Shown in pieces: positions 1-5,936 of a stretch of DNA of 7,526 bases. Source of the stretch: Anaerolineaceae bacterium (GTDB taxonomy: Bacteria > Chloroflexota > Anaerolineae > Anaerolineales > Anaerolineaceae). The notes beneath the pieces are model-generated. The model saw only the letters and a list, made by a program, of their open reading frames with translations, was not told the DNA's origin and searched no databases. The first letter of the stretch is position 1; every line of letters begins with the position of its first letter. The stretch lies in the NCBI GenBank assembly GCA_003532515.1, contig DOEX01000034.1:1-7526 (forward strand), in the 5' to 3' direction. The position numbers were made by a program, and so were the translations under genes.

Positions 1-2
1 GC

Positions 3-56
3 TTGTGGCTTGAACTCTCACATTCTATTCGGAAAGGTGAATTGGTTTGGGTATAA
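3..56 (+). CDS. Possible C-terminal tail of a plus-strand gene (partial)
   Basis: A reading frame enters from the left edge and ends in TAA at 54-56, giving 17 residues that finish in RKGELVWV. The stop lies 10 bases before a strong plus-strand terminator, which is the usual spacing for the end of a gene. The tail is too short to recognise a family. A second plus-strand frame is open from base 1 to a TAG at 76-78, but that stop lies inside the terminator hairpin, so it is less likely. It is also possible that the terminated transcript is a non-coding RNA. Confidence 0.3.
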   Translation: MWLELSHSIRKGELVWV

Positions 57-66
57 CCCTTTGCCC

Positions 67-92
67 CCACCCGCATAGCGGGTGGTTTTTTG
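67..92 (+). terminator. Intrinsic terminator of a convergent plus-strand transcript
   Basis: A perfect 8-base-pair GC-rich stem (CCACCCGC with GCGGGTGG) has a three-base ATA loop and is followed directly by six T residues on the plus strand. This is a textbook rho-independent terminator. It has no matching A-tract on its left side, so it works in the plus direction only. It implies that a gene or RNA outside the left edge, or the partial frame ending at 56, is transcribed towards the minus-strand operon. Confidence 0.85.
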
Positions 93-97
93 TCTCA

Positions 98-127
98 AAC
101 GCTTCGCGTTCTCGACTGCCTAAAGGC
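98..127. repeat. Two small hairpins between the terminators
   Basis: AACGC-TTC-GCGTT (98-110) and GCCT-AA-AGGC (118-127) are two short perfect palindromes placed between the two terminators. They could be extra folding of a transcript 3' end or the remains of a small extragenic palindromic element. No function can be assigned from the sequence. Confidence 0.3.
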
Positions 128-134
128 GCAATAG

Positions 135-166
135 AAAAACTCCACTACATGTGCAGTGGAGTTTTA
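135..166. terminator. Bidirectional intrinsic terminator closing the PTS/aldolase operon
   Basis: AAAACTCCACT (136-146) pairs perfectly with AGTGGAGTTTT (155-165) around an 8-base loop. The stem is flanked by A residues on the left and T residues on the right, so the transcript has a U-tract in both directions. On the minus strand it lies about 117 bases past the aldolase stop codon and is the first strong hairpin there, so it is the likely end of the minus-strand operon. It also backs up the plus-strand terminator at 67-92. The bases between it and the aldolase stop (167-282) hold nothing I can identify. Confidence 0.85.
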
Positions 167-282
167 TTAAAAATCAACAATAAATCGTAATGAGCTGATC
201 TCAATGTGTAAATGTCAAAATATTGGGATGTTGAACCATCTTGTGAACCTTATTGCGACGATGATTCTGTTCATAATTCACA

Positions 283-972
283 TTACTTCCCAATGCTGCC
301 AGAGTCATTATCTGCCACACCGGGATACTTTGGAGTGTTCTGTCCGTAGTACCTGAAAACATCCACAGCTTGCTCAATTTGATCATCTGTCAACATAGCC
401 ATGGTCCCGCCAAGCGATCTGGCAATGGCGTAAGTTTTGGCTGCTTCTTCTAAGTAAATACAAGCATACAATGCCTGCTTCAGCGAATTACCAACGGCAA
501 TTACACCATGGTGTTTTAGGATAACAGCTAAACGGCCATCTAAGTAATTGACCGCTTCAATGCCCATTTGTTCAGTTGCGGTTGATGAATAGGGAGCAAC
601 ATGAACTGATCCATTAACTGCATTAGCCATCGTGGTCAAATTACAAGGTAGCTCATCTGTTACAAGTCCCACAGCAGTCGCATAGGGTTGATGGGTATGA
701 ATGACGGCTTTAATGTTTTCATCTGATCGAAAAACATAAAGTAGAGCGCCGGTATCCACAGATGGTTTTCTTGTGCCTTCAATAACTTTGCCAAAAAGAT
801 CAACTACTAGAACATCGTCTTCAACCATGTCTTCATAAATCATCCCTGAAGGCGTTACAAGCACATGATCACCTATTCTCATACTGATATTTCCACCGGA
901 TAGGGCAATTAATTCATACCGATCCAATGTCATACCAGCTTTTATGACTTCATTTTTTTCTTTTTGATACAT
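283..972 (-). CDS. Class II aldolase/adducin family protein (FucA/AraD-like)
   Basis: This 229-residue protein belongs to the zinc-dependent class II aldolase family, which includes L-fuculose-phosphate aldolase, rhamnulose-phosphate aldolase and L-ribulose-5-phosphate 4-epimerase. Visible marks are the substrate-phosphate loop SGGNISMR (25-32), VTPSGMIYE (39-47), the PSVDT segment (70-74), the metal-binding HTH (His92, His94) and LKHHGVIAVG with His155 as the third ligand. The length fits FucA (about 215) with a slightly longer C-terminal tail. Asp73 stands where FucA has its catalytic Glu; PS-x-DT is the form seen in the AraD/UlaF epimerase branch, so aldolase or epimerase activity is open. 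The ATG at 972 is chosen because it supplies the usual N-terminal helix; a Met at codon 14 is an alternative. Its start overlaps the preceding gene by 23 bases and has only a weak ribosome binding site, so translation is probably coupled. It likely acts in the cytoplasm on the product of the PTS substrate. Confidence 0.9.
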   Translation of the reverse strand: MYQKEKNEVIKAGMTLDRYELIALSGGNISMRIGDHVLVTPSGMIYEDMVEDDVLVVDLFGKVIEGTRKPSVDTGALLYVFRSDENIKAVIHTHQPYATAVGLVTDELPCNLTTMANAVNGSVHVAPYSSTATEQMGIEAVNYLDGRLAVILKHHGVIAVGNSLKQALYACIYLEEAAKTYAIARSLGGTMAMLTDDQIEQAVDVFRYYGQNTPKYPGVADNDSGSIGK

Positions 973-1489
973 CGCGTACTCGCTTATTTTGAAACTGTTT
1001 GTTATGTGATTTGATCATCGCCTTCATCTCTTCGGGATGAATTCGTTCTTCAACTTTCAGCAACTGTTGCTCGAGAATTTTTGGATCTGAGTAAACCTTC
1101 AACTCAATCCAATACTTACTTTTCTTACCAGATTTATCCTTGATACGAATAAATTGCATTGCCTGAATTCTGAACTCTTTGATGAGAAACTCAGAGAGGT
1201 CGCTGATAAGATATTCCCGCTTCTTTCCTGCACCTTCGAATCGAATACTTTCAGGTGTAATCGTAATCAGCTCTGGCGTGCTGCGGCTGATCAGTAACCT
1301 ATAAAAAGAGTAGATACAAACGATCCCAACCAGAAGCCAAAGAATTCTGATAGTTGTCAGGGTTGTGATGTATTTGTAGACGCAGAAAGCGAGGGCAAAC
1401 AGTGATACCATGCCCTCCCCGTACACTCTTGAACGATAAAGCCGTGGGTCATGTCGAAAGGTTGTAGGCATGGTATCAGAGTTTAACAT
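950..1489 (-). CDS. Small two-helix membrane protein with possible PH-like domain, unknown function
   Basis: I do not recognise a named family for this 179-residue protein. Residues about 27-43 and 47-66 form two hydrophobic segments joined by a short turn, which should make a membrane hairpin. Residues about 73-150 read as alternating short strands (ELITITPESIRFEG, REYLISDLSEFLIKE, MQFIRIKD, YWIELKVY) followed by a helix, which resembles bacterial PH-like domains that follow such a hairpin. The C-terminus (from about 160) is highly basic (KRVRDVSKRKK). No signal peptide or catalytic motif is visible. The start at 1489 has a good GGAG 8 bases upstream, inside the end of gatC, and begins only 5 bases after the gatC stop; Met7 is a poorer alternative. 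Its place between the PTS permease and the aldolase says it is co-transcribed with them. A link to the permease is only an inference. Confidence 0.75.
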   Translation of the reverse strand: MLNSDTMPTTFRHDPRLYRSRVYGEGMVSLFALAFCVYKYITTLTTIRILWLLVGIVCIYSFYRLLISRSTPELITITPESIRFEGAGKKREYLISDLSEFLIKEFRIQAMQFIRIKDKSGKKSKYWIELKVYSDPKILEQQLLKVEERIHPEEMKAMIKSHNKQFQNKRVRDVSKRKK

Positions 1490-1494
1490 TTAAT

Positions 1495-2865
1495 CTACTC
1501 CACAGATGATTCAGCGCGGAGGAGGGCAGCTTCTTTGAGGATTCGGGCGCGGTTCCAGATAGCCAACGCGAGAGCACCTGCGGTGACTACAACTGTGCCA
1601 ATAATCCCCAACCCATTCAACCTGACAATGCCCCAAGTTAGCGGGTTAGCTCCATCGACGATGCTGGAAACCATGGACGCACCGGTCGGCATAACAAATT
1701 GGGCATCAATAGCAGCCTGAGTAAAGAGAGGTGCCAGGTTGGTTGCGATCAGAAGGCCAACAGCCAGAACAACAACACCAACAAGCAGGGCTCGGAAACC
1801 GTTACCACGTACGATCGGGGTAATCAAAACGAACATCCAAGGAATGGTTGCAAGGTCGCCGAAAGGCAGGACTTTGTTTCCGGGGAGAATTACAGCCAGG
1901 AATACAGCAATCGGAACTAGGATCAAAGCGACAGTCAGGGTGATGGGGTGTCCAATACCAACAGCAGAATCCAAACCAATATAGATTTGGCCACGATTCT
2001 TAAAGCGTTTCTTGATCATTTCAGTCGCTGCATCAGAGATAGGCAGAAGACCTTCCATCAACAAGGCAGCCATTTTTGGGATCAGAACCAGCACTGCACC
2101 CATTGTCACACCAAGCAGAAGAATATCTTTGAAAGCATATCCCGCAAGGGCACCAATAGCCAAACCAAGAATGGTTCCAATTAAAATAGGTTCACCAAAG
2201 ACACCAAAACGCTGCTGGGCTTTTTCGATATTGAAGTCAACTTTGTTCAAACCGGGGATGAAATCGATGAGTTTATTGAATACCCAGGCAATTGGCGCAT
2301 AGGCGGTCGAAAAACCGTGTGGCAGAGAAATACCGGGCATGTCCAGGCTTTCCTGCACCAATGGAGCGGTGACATCACCAAACACCATGATGATAATCAT
2401 GTTTACAACGGCGGCAAGAACACCAAGAGGAACACTGTTTGTCAAAATTGCGACCAAAGCACCTGTGAAAGCGAAATGCCAGTAATCCCAGATGTCAACA
2501 TCAACAGTTTGGGTTGTGTTAGTCAGTAACATAATAATGTTAACAAGCAGACCAACTGGAATAATAATCAGACCGACAGTGGAGGCAAATGAAATTGCAG
2601 CAGCCGCTGGCCAACCAACGTCAATGATTGACAGAGAGAAGCCAAAGCGATCCACCATCTGCGAGACTGCAGGACCAAGGTTACCCGTCAATGCACCGAT
2701 GACAAGGTTCAAGCCGATAAAACCAACACCAACGGTCAAACCTGCGCGCAATGATTTGCCGAATTTTGCACCTAAGGCCAAACCAAAGATGCAGATAATA
2801 ATCGGCATCATGACAGAAGGTCCAAGGGCCTGAATATAGTTAAAAACTTTTAATACATAATCCAT
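1495..2865 (-). CDS. gatC: PTS galactitol-type transporter, membrane subunit IIC
   Basis: This 456-residue integral membrane protein is the sugar channel and binding subunit of a galactitol-family phosphotransferase system. It aligns by eye along its length with E. coli GatC (451 residues): LGPSVMMPIIICIFG near the N-terminus, the DVGWPAA segment, VDVDIWDYWHFAFTGAL, the conserved ISLPHGFSTAYAPIA loop, FGVFGEPILIG, IGLDSAVGIGHP and LPGNKVLPFGDLATI. Many long hydrophobic stretches are consistent with a polytopic protein. The frame is open to 2988, but that extension runs over the end of gatB; the ATG at 2865 matches the family start and has a proper ribosome binding site. It starts 28 bases after gatB. 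The family also handles other polyols and pentitols, so galactitol itself is not proven. Confidence 0.95.
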   Translation of the reverse strand: MDYVLKVFNYIQALGPSVMMPIIICIFGLALGAKFGKSLRAGLTVGVGFIGLNLVIGALTGNLGPAVSQMVDRFGFSLSIIDVGWPAAAAISFASTVGLIIIPVGLLVNIIMLLTNTTQTVDVDIWDYWHFAFTGALVAILTNSVPLGVLAAVVNMIIIMVFGDVTAPLVQESLDMPGISLPHGFSTAYAPIAWVFNKLIDFIPGLNKVDFNIEKAQQRFGVFGEPILIGTILGLAIGALAGYAFKDILLLGVTMGAVLVLIPKMAALLMEGLLPISDAATEMIKKRFKNRGQIYIGLDSAVGIGHPITLTVALILVPIAVFLAVILPGNKVLPFGDLATIPWMFVLITPIVRGNGFRALLVGVVVLAVGLLIATNLAPLFTQAAIDAQFVMPTGASMVSSIVDGANPLTWGIVRLNGLGIIGTVVVTAGALALAIWNRARILKEAALLRAESSVE

Positions 2866-2870
2866 GATAT

Positions 2871-2875
2871 TCTCC
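2871..2875 (-). promoter_or_regulatory. Ribosome binding site that fixes the gatC start
   Basis: GGAGA lies 5 bases before the ATG at 2865. The next upstream ATG (2877) overlaps this site and has no good Shine-Dalgarno sequence of its own. This supports 2865 as the start. Confidence 0.75.
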
Positions 2876-2893
2876 ATATAAAGATAAGGTGGG

Positions 2894-3178
2894 TTAGGAA
2901 TCCATAAGCTTGTAGACTTCTTCCATTGTCTCTTCGATTCCAATCCCAGTAAGAAAAGCTGTACCTCTGATATAAGGGCAGGATACACCTTGAGGTTTCA
3001 TGCTGGTTGCAACACAAAAGTCATATTGTGAAGACTTTTGAGGAACTTCCGAGACCCTACATTGTTCGATTTTGTATTTTCCAGCATAACCCTTTGCGTT
3101 GAGATGCTGTTCTAACTTAGATCTCGCAATAGTAGAGGTCACAATTCCCGATCCACAAGCCAATAAAATTCTTTTCAT
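2894..3178 (-). CDS. gatB: PTS galactitol-type transporter, subunit IIB
   Basis: This 94-residue cytoplasmic protein carries phosphate from IIA to the sugar bound by IIC. The P-loop-like start MKRILLACGSGIVTST contains Cys8, the residue phosphorylated in IIB proteins of the galactitol/lactose type. The following QCRVSEV (39-45) and the C-terminal TGIGIEE (77-83) match the pattern of E. coli GatB (QCRVNE and SGVGIE). The length is the family norm. AAAGGA stands about 9 bases before the ATG. It is the first gene after the 450-base regulatory region and lies 28 bases before gatC, so IIB and IIC are made from the same message. Confidence 0.95.
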   Translation of the reverse strand: MKRILLACGSGIVTSTIARSKLEQHLNAKGYAGKYKIEQCRVSEVPQKSSQYDFCVATSMKPQGVSCPYIRGTAFLTGIGIEETMEEVYKLMDS

Positions 3179-3441
3179 TTCTAAATATCCTTTCTGATAT
3201 ACAACATTAAAAACTATTTTCTGAATTCGTTCAATATTACCATCCTTTCTTTTTTTTCAATTAACACCTGGAAAATGAAAATATAATCCTCATTTTTCCT
3301 TTTCTTACTTCAATCGAGTTACCAGGTTTAATTCCAAATAATTAACTGATAACTACAATTAACTAACCATTGCACCCGCAACTCAAATTTCTACAGACGT
3401 TATAGGAAAAAAATGCTGATTCTCGCACTTGCCTAATAGAA

Positions 3442-3471
3442 ATCTTACCTATTACCTAGAGAAAGGTTCAA
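3442..3471 (-). promoter_or_regulatory. Candidate sigma-70-type promoter for gatBC operon
   Basis: On the minus strand TTGAAC (3466-3471) and TAAGAT (3442-3447) are separated by 18 bases; each matches its consensus at four of six positions. The sequence between them carries GGTAATAGG, one arm of an inverted repeat. An alternative weak pair is TTGAGA (3578-3583) with TATGTA (3553-3558) at 19 bases. Neither is strong and the choice is tentative. Confidence 0.3.
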
Positions 3472-3497
3472 GTGAGTGCAGATCCTGAAGGTAATAG
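3449..3497. repeat. 9-base inverted repeat in the gatB control region
   Basis: CTATTACCT (3449-3457) is an exact inverse of AGGTAATAG (3489-3497), with 31 bases between. The arms surround the -35 region of the candidate promoter at 3442-3471 and overlap it at the spacer. The right arm shares two bases with the next inverted repeat. This could be a paired operator or a stem in a leader RNA. Confidence 0.5.
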
Positions 3498-3580
3498 ATT
3501 TAGCTTTTTCAATCGATCTAAATCAGATCGACATATGTAAAAATCAATTTTCTACATAATTTCCCAAGAAAGCTAAATCT
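3496..3580. repeat. 12-base perfect inverted repeat enclosing a second palindrome
   Basis: AGATTTAGCTTT (3496-3507) is the exact inverse of AAAGCTAAATCT (3569-3580), with 61 bases between. The enclosed segment contains a separate palindrome (3513-3531). The core CTAAATC/GATTTAG thus occurs three times in 83 bases (3497-3503, 3518-3524, 3573-3579). A 12-base perfect match in this short stretch is unlikely by chance and points to binding sites for a regulator or to a branched RNA structure. Confidence 0.6.
3513..3531. promoter_or_regulatory. Palindromic candidate operator TCGATCT-N5-AGATCGA
   Basis: A perfect 7-base inverted repeat with a 5-base centre, 19 bases in all, has the size and symmetry of a site for a dimeric helix-turn-helix repressor. 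It abuts an 8-base palindrome ACATATGT (3531-3538). It lies about 340 bases upstream of gatB and inside the larger 3496-3580 repeat. No regulator gene is present in the window to pair with it. Confidence 0.5.
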
Positions 3581-3628
3581 CAAGAATTGTTAAAGTTCGA
3601 AAAATCCAAATACATTTTCCTTGAGGGT

Positions 3629-4417
3629 TTATTCAACTCCCCCAAAGTCACTCTCAACTAACTCTTTCAAAGCAGCTAAGGCTTCCTGGGCATCCTCACC
3701 TTCGGCGGATAGTTGAATGGTAGAGCCGTTAACTGCACCCATACAAAGTACTTTGATTATGCTCTTTGCGTTACCCTTCATTTCGCCGTGTTTGATGGTA
3801 ATGGCTGATTTAAATTGAGCTGCTGTCCTTACAAAAAGTGTCGCTGGACGAGCATGCAAACCAACCGGATGGGTAATTGTCAGGGTAATTTCGTTGACGG
3901 TTGGTTTTGTCTCTTCTTCAGGTTTTGCGTTTCTCTCAGCACGAACTCCCGCATTGAGCTTTTCATTTAACATCTCAACTATTTTTGCACGGTCTTTGGT
4001 GCTTCCTAAAGCGGACAAATAATTCTTATCGGGAATAATATCCATCAACTGTTGCAGCATCACCATCACCTTGTCTTTATCAGGTACAGCAAGCATAAAA
4101 ATGATGTTGACGTTAACAGGAGTATTATCCGGATCACCCATAATGCAAAATTGCACTGGGTTTTCCAGGATTCCTACTGCGACTGCCTGTCTACTGACAT
4201 GAATTGCATCAGTATGAGGAATTGCCACACTAATTTCACCGGTGGGTAAGCCAGTGGCATATTCAACCTCGCGTGCCAAAATTGCCGGAATGAAACTTTC
4301 TTTCACATAGCCGTTATGCAATAACAAAGTGCCGAGTTTGGTGAGAGCTTCTTCCTTTGTGTCAGCTTGCAAAGGCATTATTAGATTTTCTTCAAAAAAC
4401 CACAATTCCTGATCCAT
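3629..4417 (-). CDS. PTS fusion protein: galactitol/fructose-type IIA domain plus HPr domain
   Basis: This 262-residue cytoplasmic protein joins two steps of the PTS phosphate relay. Residues about 5-153 are a PTS EIIA type-2 domain with the active-site motif VAIPHTD, in which His68 is the likely phosphorylated residue. A charged linker (about 155-173, rich in Glu and Lys) leads to a complete HPr domain (about 175-258) with GLHARPA, where His188 is the equivalent of HPr His15, and AKSII, where Ser219 is the equivalent of the regulatory Ser46. This order recalls the fructose-system protein FruB, but without its middle domain. The ATG at 4417 is preferred over 4441 because AAGGAA stands just before it. 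The gene stands between the dehydrogenase operon and the gatB control region, and is the obvious phosphate donor for GatB. Confidence 0.9.
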   Translation of the reverse strand: MDQELWFFEENLIMPLQADTKEEALTKLGTLLLHNGYVKESFIPAILAREVEYATGLPTGEISVAIPHTDAIHVSRQAVAVGILENPVQFCIMGDPDNTPVNVNIIFMLAVPDKDKVMVMLQQLMDIIPDKNYLSALGSTKDRAKIVEMLNEKLNAGVRAERNAKPEEETKPTVNEITLTITHPVGLHARPATLFVRTAAQFKSAITIKHGEMKGNAKSIIKVLCMGAVNGSTIQLSAEGEDAQEALAALKELVESDFGGVE

Positions 4418-4421
4418 AGAG

Positions 4422-4427
4422 TTCCTT
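4422..4427 (-). promoter_or_regulatory. Ribosome binding site that fixes the IIA-HPr start
   Basis: AAGGAA lies 4 bases before the ATG at 4417. The upstream in-frame ATG at 4441 has no Shine-Dalgarno-like sequence before it and would add eight mostly charged residues that are not part of the IIA fold. Confidence 0.7.
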
Positions 4428-4448
4428 TTTTCTCTGCCCATTCTTGTA

Positions 4449-4463
4449 TGCTAATTGTTAGCA
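4449..4463. promoter_or_regulatory. Candidate operator TGCTAA-TTG-TTAGCA
   Basis: A perfect 6-base inverted repeat with a 3-base centre lies 32 bases before the IIA-HPr start and just downstream of the expected transcription start of the promoter at 4481-4508. A repressor bound here would block transcription. It could also fold as a small hairpin in the leader. Confidence 0.4.
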
Positions 4464-4480
4464 AACTGCAAAATTAGCTA

Positions 4481-4508
4481 TTTCTAAAATATTATTAACT
4501 ACAGTCAA
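4481..4508 (-). promoter_or_regulatory. Candidate sigma-70-type promoter for the IIA-HPr gene
   Basis: On the minus strand TTGACT (4503-4508, five of six matches) and TAGAAA (4481-4486, four of six) are 16 bases apart in the gap after the E2 gene. The region between them is very AT-rich. No clear terminator separates the E2 gene from this gap, so read-through from the dehydrogenase operon is also possible. Confidence 0.4.
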
Positions 4509-4569
4509 AATGATGGCGAAAGCAACGCAATCAGCTGAAATTCTACTAATAATTCACACAATACTCATT

Positions 4570-5925
4570 TTAATAAATGATCATGTCAGGGTTTTCAATC
4601 ACCCTAACCAGGTCAGCTAAGAATTGAGCAGCTACTGCACCGTCAACAATGCGGTGGTCCACGCTAAGCGTCATGGACATCATCGGTCTGACTTCAATCG
4701 TATCGTTCTCGTCTACCACGACAGGTGTGCGTATTGTCGTTCCGACTGCAAGAATGCCAGTTTGAGGCGGATTGATGATGGCAGTAAATGATTTAATGCC
4801 AAACATTCCCAGGTTTGAGATCGTAAAGGTGCCACCATCCACTTCTTCACGTGTCAATACGCCGTCACGTGCCTGTTTGGCAAGATAGCGCATTTGTTCA
4901 TTTATCTCAGCCAAACCAAGCTGATCTGCCTGGTGAATGACTGGAACTACCAATCCGTCGGAAACTGCTGTTGCAATCCCCAGGTTGACGTCCTCCCAAA
5001 ATTCGATTCTGTCTTCAACAATAGAAGCATTCAGATAGGGGTGACGTTTTAGGTTCCAGGCAACCAACTTTGCAAGGTAAGCAGTTACAGAAATGGAACT
5101 TTTGCCGGTCTTTTCATTGAGCTTGTTCATACGCTGACGACTTTCTTCAGCCCGGCTCATGTCAACTTCAACCGTCAAGTAGATATGGGGTGAATTCTGA
5201 TAACTGGCTGTTAGCCGTTCCGCGATGCGCTTGCGCTTTCCCACTAAAGGTATCGAACTTCCAGCAACAAGATTGGCAGCTTTTACGGGAGTTGGTGCAG
5301 TATGCGGTGTGGAAACTTGAGCGAAACTGGTTGAAGCATTAACTACATCAATGGACTGAATGCGACCGCGTGGACCGCTACCGCTTATACCTTCAAGGTC
5401 AATTTCGTTTTCCTTCGACATTCGGCGGGCGGCTGGTGTTGCTGTAACCTTCCCACCGGGCAAAGTTTGCGGAGCTGCAAGAAACTTTTCAATATCACTT
5501 TTCGTGATTCTATCGCCTTTAGTTTGAACTCCGGCGAGATCAATATTCATTGAAGCCGCCATTTTTTCAGCCACTGGTGTAGCGCGCAAGTTGGTTGTGG
5601 CTGAAGCATGAGCCGAGGCAGCAAGCTCAGGTTTTAATGACTCCTGAGAATTTTCCTGACTACCGGGCAGTTCAGATAAGGATTCTCCTTCTGCCAGGAT
5701 ATAGGCGACAACTTTTGTAACAGGAGCCTCTTCGTTTTCATGATAGAGGATGCCAACCAGGGTTCCTGTTTCAGGTGCTTCAATGTCGCTGGTGATCTTA
5801 TCGGTCTCGACAGTTACGACAGGTTCACCTTTGGTGATCTTTTCGCCTTCTTTTTTCAACCATTCAATGATTGTGACCACTTCCTGGTCCATATCCATTT
5901 TTGGCATAATAAACGGTGTAGGCAT
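4570..5925 (-). CDS. pdhC: Dihydrolipoamide acyltransferase E2 of a pyruvate/acetoin-type dehydrogenase complex
   Basis: This 451-residue protein is the core of a 2-oxoacid or acetoin dehydrogenase complex and transfers an acyl group from lipoamide to coenzyme A. Residues about 1-80 form a lipoyl domain with Lys43 in VETDKITSDIEAP as the lipoylated residue. After a Ser/Ala/Glu linker come two peripheral-subunit-binding segments: a divergent one (115-149, ATPVAEKMAAS...DRITKSDIEKFL) and a canonical one (162-196, ATPAARRMSK...GSGPRGRIQSIDV). The catalytic domain (about 225-451) ends with SVDHRIVDG, where His424 and Asp428 are the expected catalytic pair. The start has GAGG a few bases upstream, overlapping the end of the E1-beta gene, and only 11 bases separate the two genes. 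Substrate choice between pyruvate and acetoin cannot be read from the E2 sequence. Confidence 0.92.
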   Translation of the reverse strand: MPTPFIMPKMDMDQEVVTIIEWLKKEGEKITKGEPVVTVETDKITSDIEAPETGTLVGILYHENEEAPVTKVVAYILAEGESLSELPGSQENSQESLKPELAASAHASATTNLRATPVAEKMAASMNIDLAGVQTKGDRITKSDIEKFLAAPQTLPGGKVTATPAARRMSKENEIDLEGISGSGPRGRIQSIDVVNASTSFAQVSTPHTAPTPVKAANLVAGSSIPLVGKRKRIAERLTASYQNSPHIYLTVEVDMSRAEESRQRMNKLNEKTGKSSISVTAYLAKLVAWNLKRHPYLNASIVEDRIEFWEDVNLGIATAVSDGLVVPVIHQADQLGLAEINEQMRYLAKQARDGVLTREEVDGGTFTISNLGMFGIKSFTAIINPPQTGILAVGTTIRTPVVVDENDTIEVRPMMSMTLSVDHRIVDGAVAAQFLADLVRVIENPDMIIY

Positions 5926-5936
5926 GTCACCTCTTC

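Larger units (their letters stand above)
3179..3628 (-). promoter_or_regulatory. 450-base AT-rich control region upstream of gatB
   Basis: No credible gene is seen on either strand between the IIA-HPr stop and gatB. The stretch is clearly richer in A and T than its neighbours and holds several inverted repeats in its distal half (3449-3580), listed separately. Closer to gatB are two copies of AATTAACT (3340-3347 and 3357-3364, a 17-base period) with the core AATTAAC once more at 3259-3265, and a purine-rich AGAAAGGAT at 3242-3250 that repeats at the gatB ribosome binding site (3187-3195). No strong terminator follows the IIA-HPr gene. The length suggests a promoter with operators and perhaps a structured leader, not simple read-through. 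Confidence 0.6.

Noticed and set aside
201..386. Minus-strand frame of 61 codons after the aldolase
   Set aside because: More than half of it overlaps the aldolase in another frame, it has no ribosome binding site and its sequence resembles no protein family.
1535..2833. Several plus-strand frames of 60-113 codons opposite gatC
   Set aside because: They are antisense shadows of a strongly conserved membrane protein, with no ribosome binding sites and low-complexity translations.
2866..2988. N-terminal extension of gatC to 2988
   Set aside because: It overlaps the end of gatB, has no family similarity, and the ATG at 2865 has its own ribosome binding site.
3211..3265. Very short leader peptide before gatB (for example from the ATG at 3241-3243)
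   Set aside because: The best candidate is about 9 codons, with its purine-rich stretch directly against the ATG; nothing distinguishes it from chance.
3179..3628. Riboswitch, PTS antiterminator target or CRISPR array in the gap
   Set aside because: No regularly spaced repeats, no recognisable conserved riboswitch core and no hairpin with a U-tract was found; only inverted and short direct repeats are supported.
4418..4441. Longer IIA-HPr start at 4441
   Set aside because: No Shine-Dalgarno sequence precedes it, while AAGGAA precedes the ATG at 4417; the extra residues are not part of the IIA domain.
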